From an uncultured Gammaproteobacteria bacterium (lineage in GTDB: Bacteria; Pseudomonadota; Gammaproteobacteria; GCA-001735895), in NCBI GenBank assembly GCA_947259485.1, contig CAMYLU010000014.1, positions 75,825 through 139,824 of the forward strand: 64,000 nt of DNA, given 5' to 3'. Position numbers and translations under genes: made by a program. The first letter of the stretch is position 1. Every line of letters starts with the position of its first letter. The notes below the pieces were generated by a model, which saw only the letters and a program-made list of their open reading frames with translations, did not search any database and was not told the origin of the DNA. Of the stretch, positions 28,492 to 37,614 are shown in pieces.

Positions 28492-30516
28492 TCAGGTTGG
28501 GATAATATGATTGTGATCTGAATCCAGGATCCCATGCTCACGAAGGATTGTAATGACTGGCTGTAGTTGTTGTTGGTAATGGCGCCAGCGCTCTTTCGAA
28601 CGCGTGTATATCCCCTGGCGCACCTGCCAGATACTCGCCGTTCTCACCGCCTGCTTCGATTCCTGTCGATTCAAACAGGACTCTTCCCAGGGGAGACCAA
28701 TCGCTTCTATCAGGGTACGGACCTGGTTCTCGTTATCGGTCACTAAATCTTCATAGCGAATATTGGTTACCTGTCGACCGAACAGGTTTCCCCAATGAAT
28801 CATCAGCTGATGGTATCGCACGTAGTAATGACTCAATGCTTCCAGGTTGTAAACAAAACTCACATCTGACCCATATGTCTGGAAGTAGTTAGATAATATG
28901 ACATCCAGCGGGTGGCGTTGGCAGTTGACAATTGGAGAGTCCGGGAACAGTACCTTTAGCAACCAGATATGCACAAAATTAAACGGCATTTTATCGGTGA
29001 AATAGGGTGTAACCAGGTTATGAATCTCCCGAACACTGCTAATATATTCCCTGCTTTCAAGCGCAAATTCCTCGGCCGAAATATCAAAAAAATCATCCGG
29101 GTAAATACGGGCTAGCGAAGCAGATTTTTCTAAATGACCGATAGCCCTTTCAATCCCGGGTAACTCACCGCATCCCGTCACACTGGAATGTCGGGATATT
29201 ATTTGCTCGACGAGTGTTGTGCCGCTGCGGGGCATGCCCAGGACAAATATAGGCTGAATTTCTGGCGATTCTGTTACTACCTTGTCGGGTGGCGAAGTTA
29301 AAACAGTCGATACTCGGTCTATGTGGGCAAAGTACTTTTCCAGATCGATACCAGACTCTTTAAACTTTAGATCATTGCCGATTTTATAAGTATCAAATGC
29401 CTCGTCATAAAGCGCACAGTCATCGTAAACTTTTCCCAAGGCAAACGATAGATTTATAGTAGAGGGCTCGTCAAGTTCGCCACGGTTCCAGATATCTGCT
29501 ATCGCCTTTACATCGGGATCGTCTATTGACTCGTAACGTTTCATACTAACGAGGTTTTTATGGGTCTCTGCATGTTTCGGGTTAATCGCCAGCGCATCGC
29601 GATAATGCTTTTCAGCATTCACCTTATCCCCAAGGGACGAGAAAACCATGCCCATGTTATTAAGATAGGCATGATTGCCTGGATCCAGCAAGAGTGCTTT
29701 TTCGTAACTGGACCCGGCTTTCTCGACAAAATCCAGATGATAATAAGCCCCGCCCAGCGAATTCCATAAACCTGCATCTTTGGCATTGCGCTTAAGTAGT
29801 TCATTCGCCAGGTCAATGACACCAAAATGATCGTTAGTACCTTCCTTAAGAGATAATGCCAGGCGCAAAACCTTCTCGTCTTTCGGGTAATCGGATTTGA
29901 GGCCTTCAATAATTTGATTTGCAGCCTTGTATTGTTTTTGATAAATAAAACACTGCGCCCGTAATTCCCTCAGACGTTTATTTTCAGGATCCTGTCCAAC
30001 CAGTTGCTCCAGTAATCGATGGGTCTCGTCGTAATTACCCAGCTCAAGATTAACATTGGCCAAATTAAAAATGGCATCCCAGTTGCTGGGTTCAACCAGG
30101 AAAGCTTTTTGGAAATTTTCTTTGGCTAACTCAAATTCCTGATTTCGTGCCTGTATCGAACCTAACAGGTTTAAGGCGCGAGGGTGATCAGGTTGAATTT
30201 TTAATGCTTTTTCAGATGCCTGAATTGCCAGTTCAGTGGATCCCAGTTCATTATAGGCAATACCAAGGTTAACCCAGGAATCAGTAAAACCCGGTTTTAG
30301 ATCAACTGCTTTTCTATAGGCTTTTATTGCCTTTGTATGTTCATTTAAATGCTGGCATGACATACCCAGGTGGTGCCAGACGATATGATTAGATGAATGC
30401 CGTTTGACAATTTTCTCGTATCCTTTTTTTGCACCTCGCGCATCACCCTGCAGCAATTTATTTGAGGCGCTTTTAAATATAGCATCGAGATCATCTCGTC
30501 TTGCATTTGACTTCAC
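28492..30516 (-). CDS. TPR-repeat sulfotransferase
   Basis: This is a fusion of about ten tetratricopeptide repeats (residues 1-360) and a C-terminal sulfotransferase domain (about 415-674). The PAPS 5'-phosphosulfate loop is VLGMPRSGTTLVEQ (about 422-435). A 3'-phosphate segment reads VNCQRHPLDVILSNYFQ, and RYEDLV is also present. The TPRs probably bind the acceptor. Such proteins are common in marine gammaproteobacteria, with unknown substrates. No PAPS-synthesis gene or glycan cluster adjoins it. It is convergent with the porin gene and shares no operon. Confidence 0.88.
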   Translation of the reverse strand: MKSNARRDDLDAIFKSASNKLLQGDARGAKKGYEKIVKRHSSNHIVWHHLGMSCQHLNEHTKAIKAYRKAVDLKPGFTDSWVNLGIAYNELGSTELAIQASEKALKIQPDHPRALNLLGSIQARNQEFELAKENFQKAFLVEPSNWDAIFNLANVNLELGNYDETHRLLEQLVGQDPENKRLRELRAQCFIYQKQYKAANQIIEGLKSDYPKDEKVLRLALSLKEGTNDHFGVIDLANELLKRNAKDAGLWNSLGGAYYHLDFVEKAGSSYEKALLLDPGNHAYLNNMGMVFSSLGDKVNAEKHYRDALAINPKHAETHKNLVSMKRYESIDDPDVKAIADIWNRGELDEPSTINLSFALGKVYDDCALYDEAFDTYKIGNDLKFKESGIDLEKYFAHIDRVSTVLTSPPDKVVTESPEIQPIFVLGMPRSGTTLVEQIISRHSSVTGCGELPGIERAIGHLEKSASLARIYPDDFFDISAEEFALESREYISSVREIHNLVTPYFTDKMPFNFVHIWLLKVLFPDSPIVNCQRHPLDVILSNYFQTYGSDVSFVYNLEALSHYYVRYHQLMIHWGNLFGRQVTNIRYEDLVTDNENQVRTLIEAIGLPWEESCLNRQESKQAVRTASIWQVRQGIYTRSKERWRHYQQQLQPVITILREHGILDSDHNHIIPT

Positions 30517-30819
30517 TATTTGATTGCCTCATATCCAGGGAAAAATACTGTTTGCAATGCGCCCGACAGGGAAAAAAACTATACATGTATGCTATTCACA
30601 CAGGTTGGTCTGTGATGAACGTATAGCAGCAAGCCAATTTGTGATTTTTCTTCCCTCAAATCGGAGGTTACAACCATAGCAAAACTGGTTCAGAAATTCC
30701 CGCAAATAATCTCTAAAAATCCAATGAAACTGCACGACAAAAAAGTTCAGGCTGGATCACCCAATACATGCCTGGTGCATCTATTCAGCTGCTATTTCCC
30801 GGCAAATATAGACGTTTCT
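30517..30819. other. Intergenic leader of the TPR-sulfotransferase gene
   Basis: No convincing gene is present. A nearly perfect stem occurs at 30593-30616: read on the minus strand, TTCATCACAG-ACCAAC-CTGTGTGAA, with one bulged base. ATACATGTAT at 30581-30590 is also self-complementary. Both lie 65-100 bp upstream of the minus-strand sulfotransferase and could be regulatory. Confidence 0.4.
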
Positions 30820-30820
30820 A

Positions 30821-30845
30821 AAAAACAGACTGACTATCAGTCTTA
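30821..30845 (-). terminator. Rho-independent terminator of the downstream-reading lipoprotein gene
   Basis: On the minus strand, AGACTGA-TAG-TCAGTCT (30843-30827) is a perfect 7-bp stem followed by G and a run of Ts. It begins at the stop codon of the gene at 30843-31406. Confidence 0.85.
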
Positions 30846-31406
30846 TTGTTCCGGTGCTTCGATCGTGACCAGGTCACCCAGCGCAGTTTTAATTTCGGAT
30901 AAGTTGGGATAACGGTGGTCGAAATAGTCGTCAGCGTTTTTGATGCATGTTAATGCGCGAACGCCAGGTTGTTCACTGGAGCTAAGACGCATTTCCAGTT
31001 GGTAATTCACATTGCTCGGTCCGTCGTCAAAATGCAAGATTCCCAACGATGCTACGTAGGTCCTTCGTCCACCTTGAAGGTCATTACTTTCTATGACTTT
31101 GGTCACGTAAAAACGATCGGGAAAGATTACCTGTTGCGGCTGTCCTGCTTGACCAATATCTTTCATTGAAATATAGCAATAGGGTGTAAAGCGATCAATA
31201 TTACCTTTTAGAGTCTGCTTACCGTTGCGGAAGTAGACACGTGCGAATTCATTGGGGACTTGATATTCATGGTGAAGTTGTACGTACGATCCCGGTTTCA
31301 CTGCAGGTCGCTTGAATGTTTTTGAATAAGTACCGCTGGCACAACCCGTTAGCAATATGACCAGGCAAACCAGGGCAAGACCGGGTCTGAATCGAGTGTT
31401 TAACAT
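30843..31406 (-). CDS. Uncharacterised lipoprotein
   Basis: This is a 187-residue predicted lipoprotein. The signal sequence LALVCLVILLTGC places the lipidated Cys at about residue 22. The rest is a beta-rich periplasmic domain with FARVYFRNGKQT, RFTPYCYISM and NYQLEMRLSSSEQPGVRALTC. Two Cys in the mature part could form a disulfide. I do not recognise a named family with certainty. It is a single-gene unit with its own terminator. Confidence 0.75.
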   Translation of the reverse strand: MLNTRFRPGLALVCLVILLTGCASGTYSKTFKRPAVKPGSYVQLHHEYQVPNEFARVYFRNGKQTLKGNIDRFTPYCYISMKDIGQAGQPQQVIFPDRFYVTKVIESNDLQGGRRTYVASLGILHFDDGPSNVNYQLEMRLSSSEQPGVRALTCIKNADDYFDHRYPNLSEIKTALGDLVTIEAPEQ

Positions 31407-31544
31407 GGAGACTCCTTTTAGGTTGATGCTAATTATGACAGCAGAAGTTAGCTTGAGTTTGATTTTTTAGTTCAATTTCCAAATAGGAAATTCTGACATG
31501 GGTGATGTAAAATAACGCCTGCCCTTCTGCCAGAGAATAATCCC

Positions 31545-32237
31545 TTGTCTGCCCCCGACCCGAATGCCGAAATTCATGACCTATGGCCGACTTCAGTGCT
31601 GGTCCGTTCGAACGAGCAACATGCGTCGATCAAACAGGATCTGCTCGACCTGCTTTATGCCCACAGAGACAAGCACACCAAGACGAGCGGTCCGGTTTAC
31701 GCCAGTCGTGACAATCTTTACGAGTTATACAAGGATCATCCGGCATTTGCCGCGCTAATCCAGTTCATTCTTGAATCGGTCTTCCAGGTTGCCGCCCACG
31801 CCAACGGCAAGGCCTGGCAGAACTCACAGAATATCGACGTCAAGCTGTCCGGGGTCTGGTTCCAGATCAGTAACGCCAGTGGCCTGCATGAGACACATGT
31901 GCATGGCAATTGCTCCTGGTCAGGCGTCTATTACGTGCAGGCGGGAGAGTCCAGTCGTTCGAACAGTGATCGCAGGAATGAACTGCTGAACGGCGTTACC
32001 CGCTTCTATGGCCCCTACCTGGATTTCCATGCCGGCGGGCACGTGGAGTTCGGCAATCTTTATCTGCAGGACGAGTCCTGGGATTCGTTCCCGGAGGATG
32101 GCAAGATCGCGGTATTTCCCTCCTACCTGAAGCACATGGCCTTTCCGTACAGCGGTGAGCAGGATCGGGTTATCGTCTCATTCCACGCGCAAGTGGACGC
32201 GGAGAAGGAGCTGCAATTTAGCTACCAGTTTGACTAG
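31545..32237 (+). CDS. Putative 2OG-Fe(II) oxygenase
   Basis: This 230-residue protein is of the 2OG-FeII_Oxy_5 type. It shows GLHETHVHGNCSWSGVYYVQ (about 113-132), giving the first iron His, and AVFPSYLKHMAFPYSGEQDR (about 188-207). The latter gives the distal His and the 2-oxoglutarate Arg, followed by VIVSFH. Relatives are annotated as putative oxygenases and are frequent in marine bacteria and their phages. The substrate is unknown. The start is TTG at 31545; no better ATG lies upstream in frame. It is monocistronic. Confidence 0.75.
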   Translation: MSAPDPNAEIHDLWPTSVLVRSNEQHASIKQDLLDLLYAHRDKHTKTSGPVYASRDNLYELYKDHPAFAALIQFILESVFQVAAHANGKAWQNSQNIDVKLSGVWFQISNASGLHETHVHGNCSWSGVYYVQAGESSRSNSDRRNELLNGVTRFYGPYLDFHAGGHVEFGNLYLQDESWDSFPEDGKIAVFPSYLKHMAFPYSGEQDRVIVSFHAQVDAEKELQFSYQFD

Positions 32238-32290
32238 CCGATTTCCCGCCCAGGATTCGCGCTAGATCCTCACCCGTCAAGCTCGCCATT

Positions 32291-32980
32291 TCATGTTGCG
32301 ATCTTGTTCAAAAATTCGAGCAAGCGTTTAGGTGACATATTCTCCTTGATCGGAACGATTGCTTTCACTCTAGTCTGCAGATTCTCGATGATTTGCCTGC
32401 GGCTAGTTGGGCTGAAATCCTCGAGGTCGCCGACAAGCTCCCGTTCTATCTGACCTTCCAGATATATTTGGCGGGGCTGCAACAGACTCGTGCTGAACCA
32501 CTCACGTTTCGCTCTCATTCCTCGCAGGGCCACCTTGTGTCTGACCTGCTCGCAAGTCTCTTCGGGTAATGGCTCCTTATTGTCATTGAATCTGCCATAG
32601 GGGATGCAGATTTTCGCCGTGTAGTGCAGGAAGCCTTCCTCAACATGGATGTCATGACCCTTGATTACCTCCCGCAGGTATTTCTCAACCTCTGTGTTGT
32701 TGCCACCCGCGGGTGGCACCACCGCGATACTTGCCGCAGGTTCTGGCGTGGCGGGAGTGGAGGGCTCCGCAGGTTCTGCCGTGGCGGGGGTGGTGGGTGC
32801 CGCCGGTTCCGGCGTGGCGGGGGGCGCTTGCTTTACCACCGCGCAGATCGCAGTAATCTGTTCCGGCGTAAATCCCTCGCCGAGGTAGAAGCTGACGTCA
32901 TCGCGAGTGCAGGCGGCATGCGCGTTGGTTGCGGTTAAAATGAGCAGCGCGATGGTCGCAATTGCCAGGTGGTTTTTCAT
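32291..32980 (-). CDS. Uncharacterised secreted protein with Pro/Thr/Ala repeats
   Basis: It has about 229 residues from the ATG at 32980, where the signal peptide MKNHLAIATIALLILTATNA starts. An in-frame ATG 18 bp upstream gives MNGYFW extra. After a short Cys-containing segment (ACTRDDVSFYLGEGFTPEQI) comes a Pro/Ala/Thr/Glu linker encoded by 33-bp repeats. A C-terminal domain of about 130 residues with paired Cys (KICIPYGRF, EETCEQVRHK) follows. I do not recognise the family. Confidence 0.65.
   Translation of the reverse strand: MKNHLAIATIALLILTATNAHAACTRDDVSFYLGEGFTPEQITAICAVVKQAPPATPEPAAPTTPATAEPAEPSTPATPEPAASIAVVPPAGGNNTEVEKYLREVIKGHDIHVEEGFLHYTAKICIPYGRFNDNKEPLPEETCEQVRHKVALRGMRAKREWFSTSLLQPRQIYLEGQIERELVGDLEDFSPTSRRQIIENLQTRVKAIVPIKENMSPKRLLEFLNKIAT
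32734..32832. repeat. Three 33-bp repeat units within the Pro/Thr-rich linker
   Basis: Units begin CCGCAGGTTCTG at 32734 and 32767, and CCGCCGGTTCCG at 32800. They encode 11-residue blocks such as PATAEPAEPST. Confidence 0.75.
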
Positions 32981-33187
32981 CCAAAAATATCCATTCATGT
33001 CTGGTTGGCGCAGAAGCGGACTGCGTGGCAGTGCCCGTCCAGGCGTCGGAATCGCTGCGCTACAACGAGTTCAGGAAGTATAAACATCCTGTTTTCACCA
33101 TTCCACCAATAAAAGAAGCGGGGTTGGCGTTGCTGTCTGGCCCTGAGATTAACAGTTTTCATAATCAACGCTTCTTCAATATTGGGG

Positions 33188-33829
33188 TTAGTTGGTTTTA
33201 TCCGCAGTCATGCATTTAACCGGGTAGATCATCCGAAATTGCGAAGCCGGAACGCTCGTGTTAGGCACGAAACAGGTCACCCGGCCCGGCCCATCTAACC
33301 AATATGCGTGAGGATTCACCGCTTGCCCAAATCCCCAACCGCGGCGTAATTCGAAGTGCAGGTGGGGATAACTTGCCAGCAAGCCGGTGGCTCCCACGCG
33401 ACCGATGATCTGACCACGTTTTACCTGGTCGCCTATGTTTACAAGTTGACTGTCGAGGTGAAAGTAAAGGGTTGAATAGACTGTGCCTGACCTATCCTTT
33501 CCGTGGTCGATCACGATAAGCCTCCCAGACATCGGATTGCTACCAGTGACTTTCGTCACTTCGCCAGGTGCAACCGCAAGTACCGGTGTGCCGATCGTTG
33601 CGACGATATCGAGACCTACGTGGGCACTCGGGTTATCTTCTTTGATGTTGCCATTGAATCCCTGGGCAATCGAAGGTGCTCCCGCAGGCATCACAACTGT
33701 GGTGCCGTCACTAGAGTTCGATTGATCAACCACGCCGTAGGGCGGTATGTTGATGCATCCAGCCAGGCAAAGCGCCAGGCACGGCAAGGTGCTTAGTATT
33801 AGAGCTCGGCTAGATAGACGACGAAACAT
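33188..33829 (-). CDS. M23-family lipoprotein peptidase
   Basis: This 213-residue predicted lipoprotein has a signal sequence ending CLALCLAGC and a LytM (M23) domain. The zinc motifs are AHVGLD (about 69-74) and HLHFEL (about 157-162), with TPVLAVAPGEVTKVTG between them. All metal ligands are kept, so it may cut peptidoglycan or another Gly-containing peptide. A Cys-containing tail (VTCFVPNTS, YPVKCMT) follows the domain. It is the second M23 protein in the window and is not clearly in an operon. Confidence 0.85.
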   Translation of the reverse strand: MFRRLSSRALILSTLPCLALCLAGCINIPPYGVVDQSNSSDGTTVVMPAGAPSIAQGFNGNIKEDNPSAHVGLDIVATIGTPVLAVAPGEVTKVTGSNPMSGRLIVIDHGKDRSGTVYSTLYFHLDSQLVNIGDQVKRGQIIGRVGATGLLASYPHLHFELRRGWGFGQAVNPHAYWLDGPGRVTCFVPNTSVPASQFRMIYPVKCMTADKTN

Positions 33830-34028
33830 GCAAGGATTAAATAGAGTAGTTATTTTCTATGATGTTGACTGCTTAGCTGATACCTGGCGTTGGTCAGTCG
33901 ATTCGATATTCTGAGTGTCCATGCTTGAGCATTTCGCACAAATACACGCCGTCGTCGACCCATGGGCACATAGTCCACGTATCCATAGCCATAAAACGAC
34001 GGAAATGATTGGATTTTAAAGAGAAGGT

Positions 34029-34104
34029 TGGCTCCCCGGCCCGGGCTCGAACCAGGGACCCATTGATTAACAGTCAATTGCTCTACCAACTGAGCTACCG
34101 GGGA
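34029..34104 (-). tRNA. tRNA-Asn (GTT)
   Basis: This 76-nt cloverleaf lies on the minus strand. Acceptor arms TCCCCGG and CCGGGGA pair, followed by the discriminator G and encoded CCA. The D arm GCTC...GAGC, anticodon stem ATTGA/TCAAT with loop CTGTTAA (anticodon GTT) and T arm CCTGG-TTCGAGC-CCGGG (one G-T pair style mismatch) are all present. Confidence 0.97.
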
Positions 34105-34187
34105 TCAGAGGTTGGGTATACTAAATGAATAAAAATAATACAGCAACCAGATTTGTCAATCCCTGATTCGTCAAAGCGGTGCGCTAT

Positions 34188-35375
34188 TCAGGCCTCGAAC
34201 ACCTGTCGGATCCTGGTGACCGCTTGTTCCAGGTTTTTCATGCTGGTCGCGAAAGAAATGCGCATGTAACCTTCGGCGCCGAAGGCCGAGCCGGGCACCA
34301 GGGCAACACCGACCTCTTCGAGCAACAAGTTGGCGACGTCGACATCGTTTTTCAGGTCATCCCGGGCGTCGATAAAACCCTGGATGTTGGGGAAACTGTA
34401 AAAGGTTCCGTCCGACTCGATGCAGTTGATGTGCTTGATCGAATTAAGCTCCGCTACCAGGTAATCATGTCGCTGCTTGAATTCTGCAACCATCGCGCGT
34501 ACCGGTGCGTGATCGCCATTGAGTGCGGCGACCGAGGCAGCCTGTGAAACCGAGCTCGGGTTGGAGGTAGATTGACCCTGGACTTTTTTCATCGCCTTGA
34601 TGATATCCGCATGCCCCCCGGCATAGCCGATACGCCATCCGGTCATCGCATAAGCCTTGGAAACGCCGTTGAGCACCAGGGTTCGATCATACAGCTCGGG
34701 ACAGGCATTAAGTATGTTGCAAAACGGAAACTCGCCCCAGACGATGTGTTCGTACATGTCATCGGTTGCGATGAGTACATCGGGGTAACGCAGCAATACC
34801 TCGGCAAGTGCCGCCAGTTCCGGCATCGAATAGGCCACCCCGGTTGGATTGGAGGGGCTGTTGAGCACCAGCATGCGGGTGTTGTCGGTGATTGCGGCTT
34901 CGAGCATCGCCGGGGTGATTTTAAACGCGCTGTCGATGCCGGTTTCGACGACAACCGGGGTGCCCTCGGCGAGAATCACGATATCGGGATACGACACCCA
35001 GTAGGGTGCCGGGATGATGACTTCGTCGCCCTCATCGATAACCGCCTGGCACAGGTTGTAAAAACTCTGTTTACCGCCGCAGGATACGAGGATCTGATCG
35101 GCTGCATATGACAGGCCGTTGTCACGCTCGAACTTGTCGATAATCGCCTGTTTCAGGGGCACCGTGCCATCGACCGCAGTGTAGTGGGTATCACCGGCTC
35201 GGATCGCGTCAATCGCAGCTTCCCGGATATGATCCGGGGTATCAAAATCTGGTTCGCCTACCCCCAAACCGATAATGTCACGCCCCTGGGCGCGAAGCTG
35301 GCTAGCTAAATTTGAAACTGCTAAAGTGGGGGATGGTTTTATCGCGCAAACGCGCTTTGACAAATCGTTAAACAC
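34188..35375 (-). CDS. Class I aspartate aminotransferase (PLP)
   Basis: This PLP enzyme of the aspartate/aromatic aminotransferase Ib group moves amino groups between aspartate and 2-oxoglutarate. Core motifs are IGLGVGEPDFDTPDHI, NSPSNPTG (Asn binding PLP), and the Schiff-base Lys in LNGVSKAYAMTGWRIGYAG. The C-terminus carries YMRISFATSM with the substrate Arg. The GTG at 35375 gives 395 residues, the family length, starting shortly before LSKRV. The ATG at 35474 adds an unlikely 33-residue leader and would leave only 3 bp to uvrB. Divergent from uvrB with a 102-bp gap. Confidence 0.92.
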   Translation of the reverse strand: MFNDLSKRVCAIKPSPTLAVSNLASQLRAQGRDIIGLGVGEPDFDTPDHIREAAIDAIRAGDTHYTAVDGTVPLKQAIIDKFERDNGLSYAADQILVSCGGKQSFYNLCQAVIDEGDEVIIPAPYWVSYPDIVILAEGTPVVVETGIDSAFKITPAMLEAAITDNTRMLVLNSPSNPTGVAYSMPELAALAEVLLRYPDVLIATDDMYEHIVWGEFPFCNILNACPELYDRTLVLNGVSKAYAMTGWRIGYAGGHADIIKAMKKVQGQSTSNPSSVSQAASVAALNGDHAPVRAMVAEFKQRHDYLVAELNSIKHINCIESDGTFYSFPNIQGFIDARDDLKNDVDVANLLLEEVGVALVPGSAFGAEGYMRISFATSMKNLEQAVTRIRQVFEA

Positions 35376-35477
35376 GGCTAGCTCACAGGTTGAATTGCTA
35401 TGGAAGAACAGGCGAAGTATACGAAGCCGGGGCGAGCTGTAAAGTGCAGTCTGCCAATCACTAACTAAATTCACTCT

Positions 35478-37427
35478 ATGGCCAAGAATTTCCAGCTCGA
35501 GACCCAGTTTGAGCCCGCCGGGGACCAGCCCGGGGCAATCGATGCCCTGGTGCAGGGTCTCGAGGACGGGCTAATGCACCAAACCCTGCTCGGGGTAACC
35601 GGTTCGGGTAAAACCTTTACCGCGGCCAATATAATACAGCGGCTTGAGCGACCGGCAATCATCATGGCGCACAACAAGACCCTGGCGGCACAGCTGTACG
35701 GCGAAATGAAAGAGTTCTTTCCGCATAACTCGGTCGAGTACTTCGTCTCTTACTACGACTACTACCAGCCGGAAGCCTATGTTGCGGCCTCCGACACTTT
35801 TATCGAGAAGGATGCCTCGATCAATGAGCATATCGAGCAAATGCGATTGTCGGCGACCAAGTCCCTGATGGAGCGGCGCGATACCATCATCGATGAAATC
35901 GATCAACGCGCTATTTTACGGCGACTCGCGGAACTGCAATACAAGCGCAACGATCTCGAGCTCAAGCGCGGCACCTATCGCGTGCGTGGCGAGGTCATCG
36001 ACGTGCACCCGGCTGACTCGGACCGCGAAGCAGTGCGTATCGAATTGTTCGATGCCGAAGTCGAAAAAATCAGTTTGTTCGATCCGTTGACCGGTGAAGT
36101 CAGCAATAACGTCAAGCGCATCACGATATACCCGAAAACCCACTATGCAACGCCACGCGAAGTGATTCTCGGCTCGATTAGCGAGATCAAAGAGGAACTG
36201 CAGCTGCGTCTCGCGGAGCTCAAGCAAAATAATAAGCTGGTCGAGGCGCAGCGGCTCGAGCAGCGCGTTAACTATGATATTGAAATGATGCGTGAACTGG
36301 GATATTGCAGTGGTATCGAAAATTACTCGCGTTTCCTTTCCGGGCGCAAGCAAGGCGAACCGCCGCCGACCCTGTTTGACTACCTGCCCGAGGATTGCCT
36401 GCTGTTTATCGACGAAAGTCATGTCTCGGTGCCGCAGATCGGTGGCATGTACAAGGGTGACCGCTCACGTAAGGAAACCCTGGTGGAATACGGGTTCCGC
36501 CTGCCATCGGCGCTCGATAACCGCCCACTGCGTTTCGATGAATTCGAACGCATGTCGCCGCAGACGATTTTTGTTTCTGCGACCCCCGGTGATTACGAGG
36601 AAAAATTTAGCGGGGCCGTGATCGAGCAGGTCGTGCGTCCCACCGGCCTGGTTGATCCCGCGGTCGAAGTGCGCCCGGCGACAACCCAGGTCGATGACGT
36701 GTTATCCGAGATAAATAAACGTGTCGAGGTTTCCGAACGGGTGTTGATTACAACCCTGACCAAGCGCATGGCCGAGGACTTGACCGATTACCTGGGTGAG
36801 CACGGGGTGCGGGTACGATACCTGCATTCCGATATCGATACCGTCGAGCGCATGGAGATCATACGTGATTTGCGACTGGGTGAATTCGATGTGCTGGTTG
36901 GTATCAACCTGCTACGCGAGGGACTCGATATGCCGGAAGTATCGCTGGTAGCGATTCTTGATGCCGACAAGGAAGGTTTCCTGCGTTCGGATCGAGCCCT
37001 GATTCAAACCATCGGTCGCGCGGCGCGTAACATCAACGGTATGTCGATTCTCTACGCCGACAGGGTTACCGGTTCGATGGAACGGGCCCTCGCCGAAACC
37101 GATCGACGACGTGAAAAACAACTGACCTACAACAAGGAACACAATATAACCCCGATGGGAATCGTTAAAAACATAACCGACGTCATGGACCTGGGGGACG
37201 CTGCCAGGCCCGGGCGCCATCGAAAGGCTTACCAGCGCGTGGCCGAACCTGCGACGGGCTACGAGCGGCTTAGCGCCAGGCAACTGGATGCCAGGTTGAA
37301 ACAGCTGGAGACTTCCATGTACCAGCATGCGCGAGATCTCGAGTTCGAGGAAGCCGCGCGGGTGCGCGACGAAATCAGCAGCATCAAGGAAAAATACTTC
37401 AAGACCTCGGAACTCGAGGCCGTCTGA
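35478..37427 (+). CDS. uvrB: UvrB, excinuclease ABC subunit B
   Basis: UvrB verifies DNA damage and coordinates incision in nucleotide excision repair. It has 649 residues. Walker A is [15 protein letters not shown] (about 37-51). The beta-hairpin is [11 protein letters not shown] (about 92-102). [20 protein letters not shown] and helicase motifs ([24 protein letters not shown]) follow. The C-terminal UVR motif binds UvrC ([19 protein letters not shown]). I see no CTGT-N8-ACAG or GTTC-N7-GTTC box in the 102 bp upstream. Confidence 0.98.
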   Translation: MAKNFQLETQFEPAGDQPGAIDALVQGLEDGLMHQTLLGVTGSGKTFTAANIIQRLERPAIIMAHNKTLAAQLYGEMKEFFPHNSVEYFVSYYDYYQPEAYVAASDTFIEKDASINEHIEQMRLSATKSLMERRDTIIDEIDQRAILRRLAELQYKRNDLELKRGTYRVRGEVIDVHPADSDREAVRIELFDAEVEKISLFDPLTGEVSNNVKRITIYPKTHYATPREVILGSISEIKEELQLRLAELKQNNKLVEAQRLEQRVNYDIEMMRELGYCSGIENYSRFLSGRKQGEPPPTLFDYLPEDCLLFIDESHVSVPQIGGMYKGDRSRKETLVEYGFRLPSALDNRPLRFDEFERMSPQTIFVSATPGDYEEKFSGAVIEQVVRPTGLVDPAVEVRPATTQVDDVLSEINKRVEVSERVLITTLTKRMAEDLTDYLGEHGVRVRYLHSDIDTVERMEIIRDLRLGEFDVLVGINLLREGLDMPEVSLVAILDADKEGFLRSDRALIQTIGRAARNINGMSILYADRVTGSMERALAETDRRREKQLTYNKEHNITPMGIVKNITDVMDLGDAARPGRHRKAYQRVAEPATGYERLSARQLDARLKQLETSMYQHARDLEFEEAARVRDEISSIKEKYFKTSELEAV

Positions 37428-37478
37428 TTTACCCGGGGCAAATAAATGGCAATTCTTTGTCGTTGTCATCAACTAACC

Positions 37479-37581
37479 TGTCATCCCGCGGCTTGACCGC
37501 GGGACCCATAGTTACCTGAAAGAAATCCGGGCGACTGGATACCGCGACCTGCGCGGCCCGGTCGAGCCGCGGTATGACAGG
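37479..37581. repeat. Composite palindromic element (about 103 bp)
   Basis: The outer arms CCTGTCATCCCGCGG and CCGCGGTATGACAGG are near-perfect inverted repeats. Inside lie the hairpin CCCGCGG-CTTGA-CCGCGGG and a second GC-rich hairpin, with TGGATACCGCGACCTGCG between. The middle word CGCGACCTGCGCGGCCCGG is shared with the element at 25639-25736. Confidence 0.88.
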
Positions 37582-37614
37582 TTTCAGTTTGGCTGGCTTC
37601 GAGCGGGGTTAGAG

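Noticed and set aside
30724-30912. 62-codon plus-strand frame
   Set aside because: It runs across the terminator and end of the lipoprotein gene on the other strand, with no ribosome site.
33894-33992. 32-residue minus-strand frame downstream of tRNA-Asn
   Set aside because: The composition looks protein-like, but there is no ribosome site and no known relative.
33850-34089. 79-codon frame spanning tRNA-Asn
   Set aside because: Its start lies within the tRNA gene (MVEQLTVNQWVPGSSPGRG is the usual translation of a tRNA).
35376-35474. 33-residue N-terminal extension of the aminotransferase
   Set aside because: Family alignment starts near LSKRV, and the extension would use up the whole uvrB promoter region.
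35376-35477. SOS box before uvrB
   Set aside because: Neither CTGT-N8-ACAG nor GTTC-N7-GTTC is present; CTGTAAAGTGCAG does not have the right spacing.
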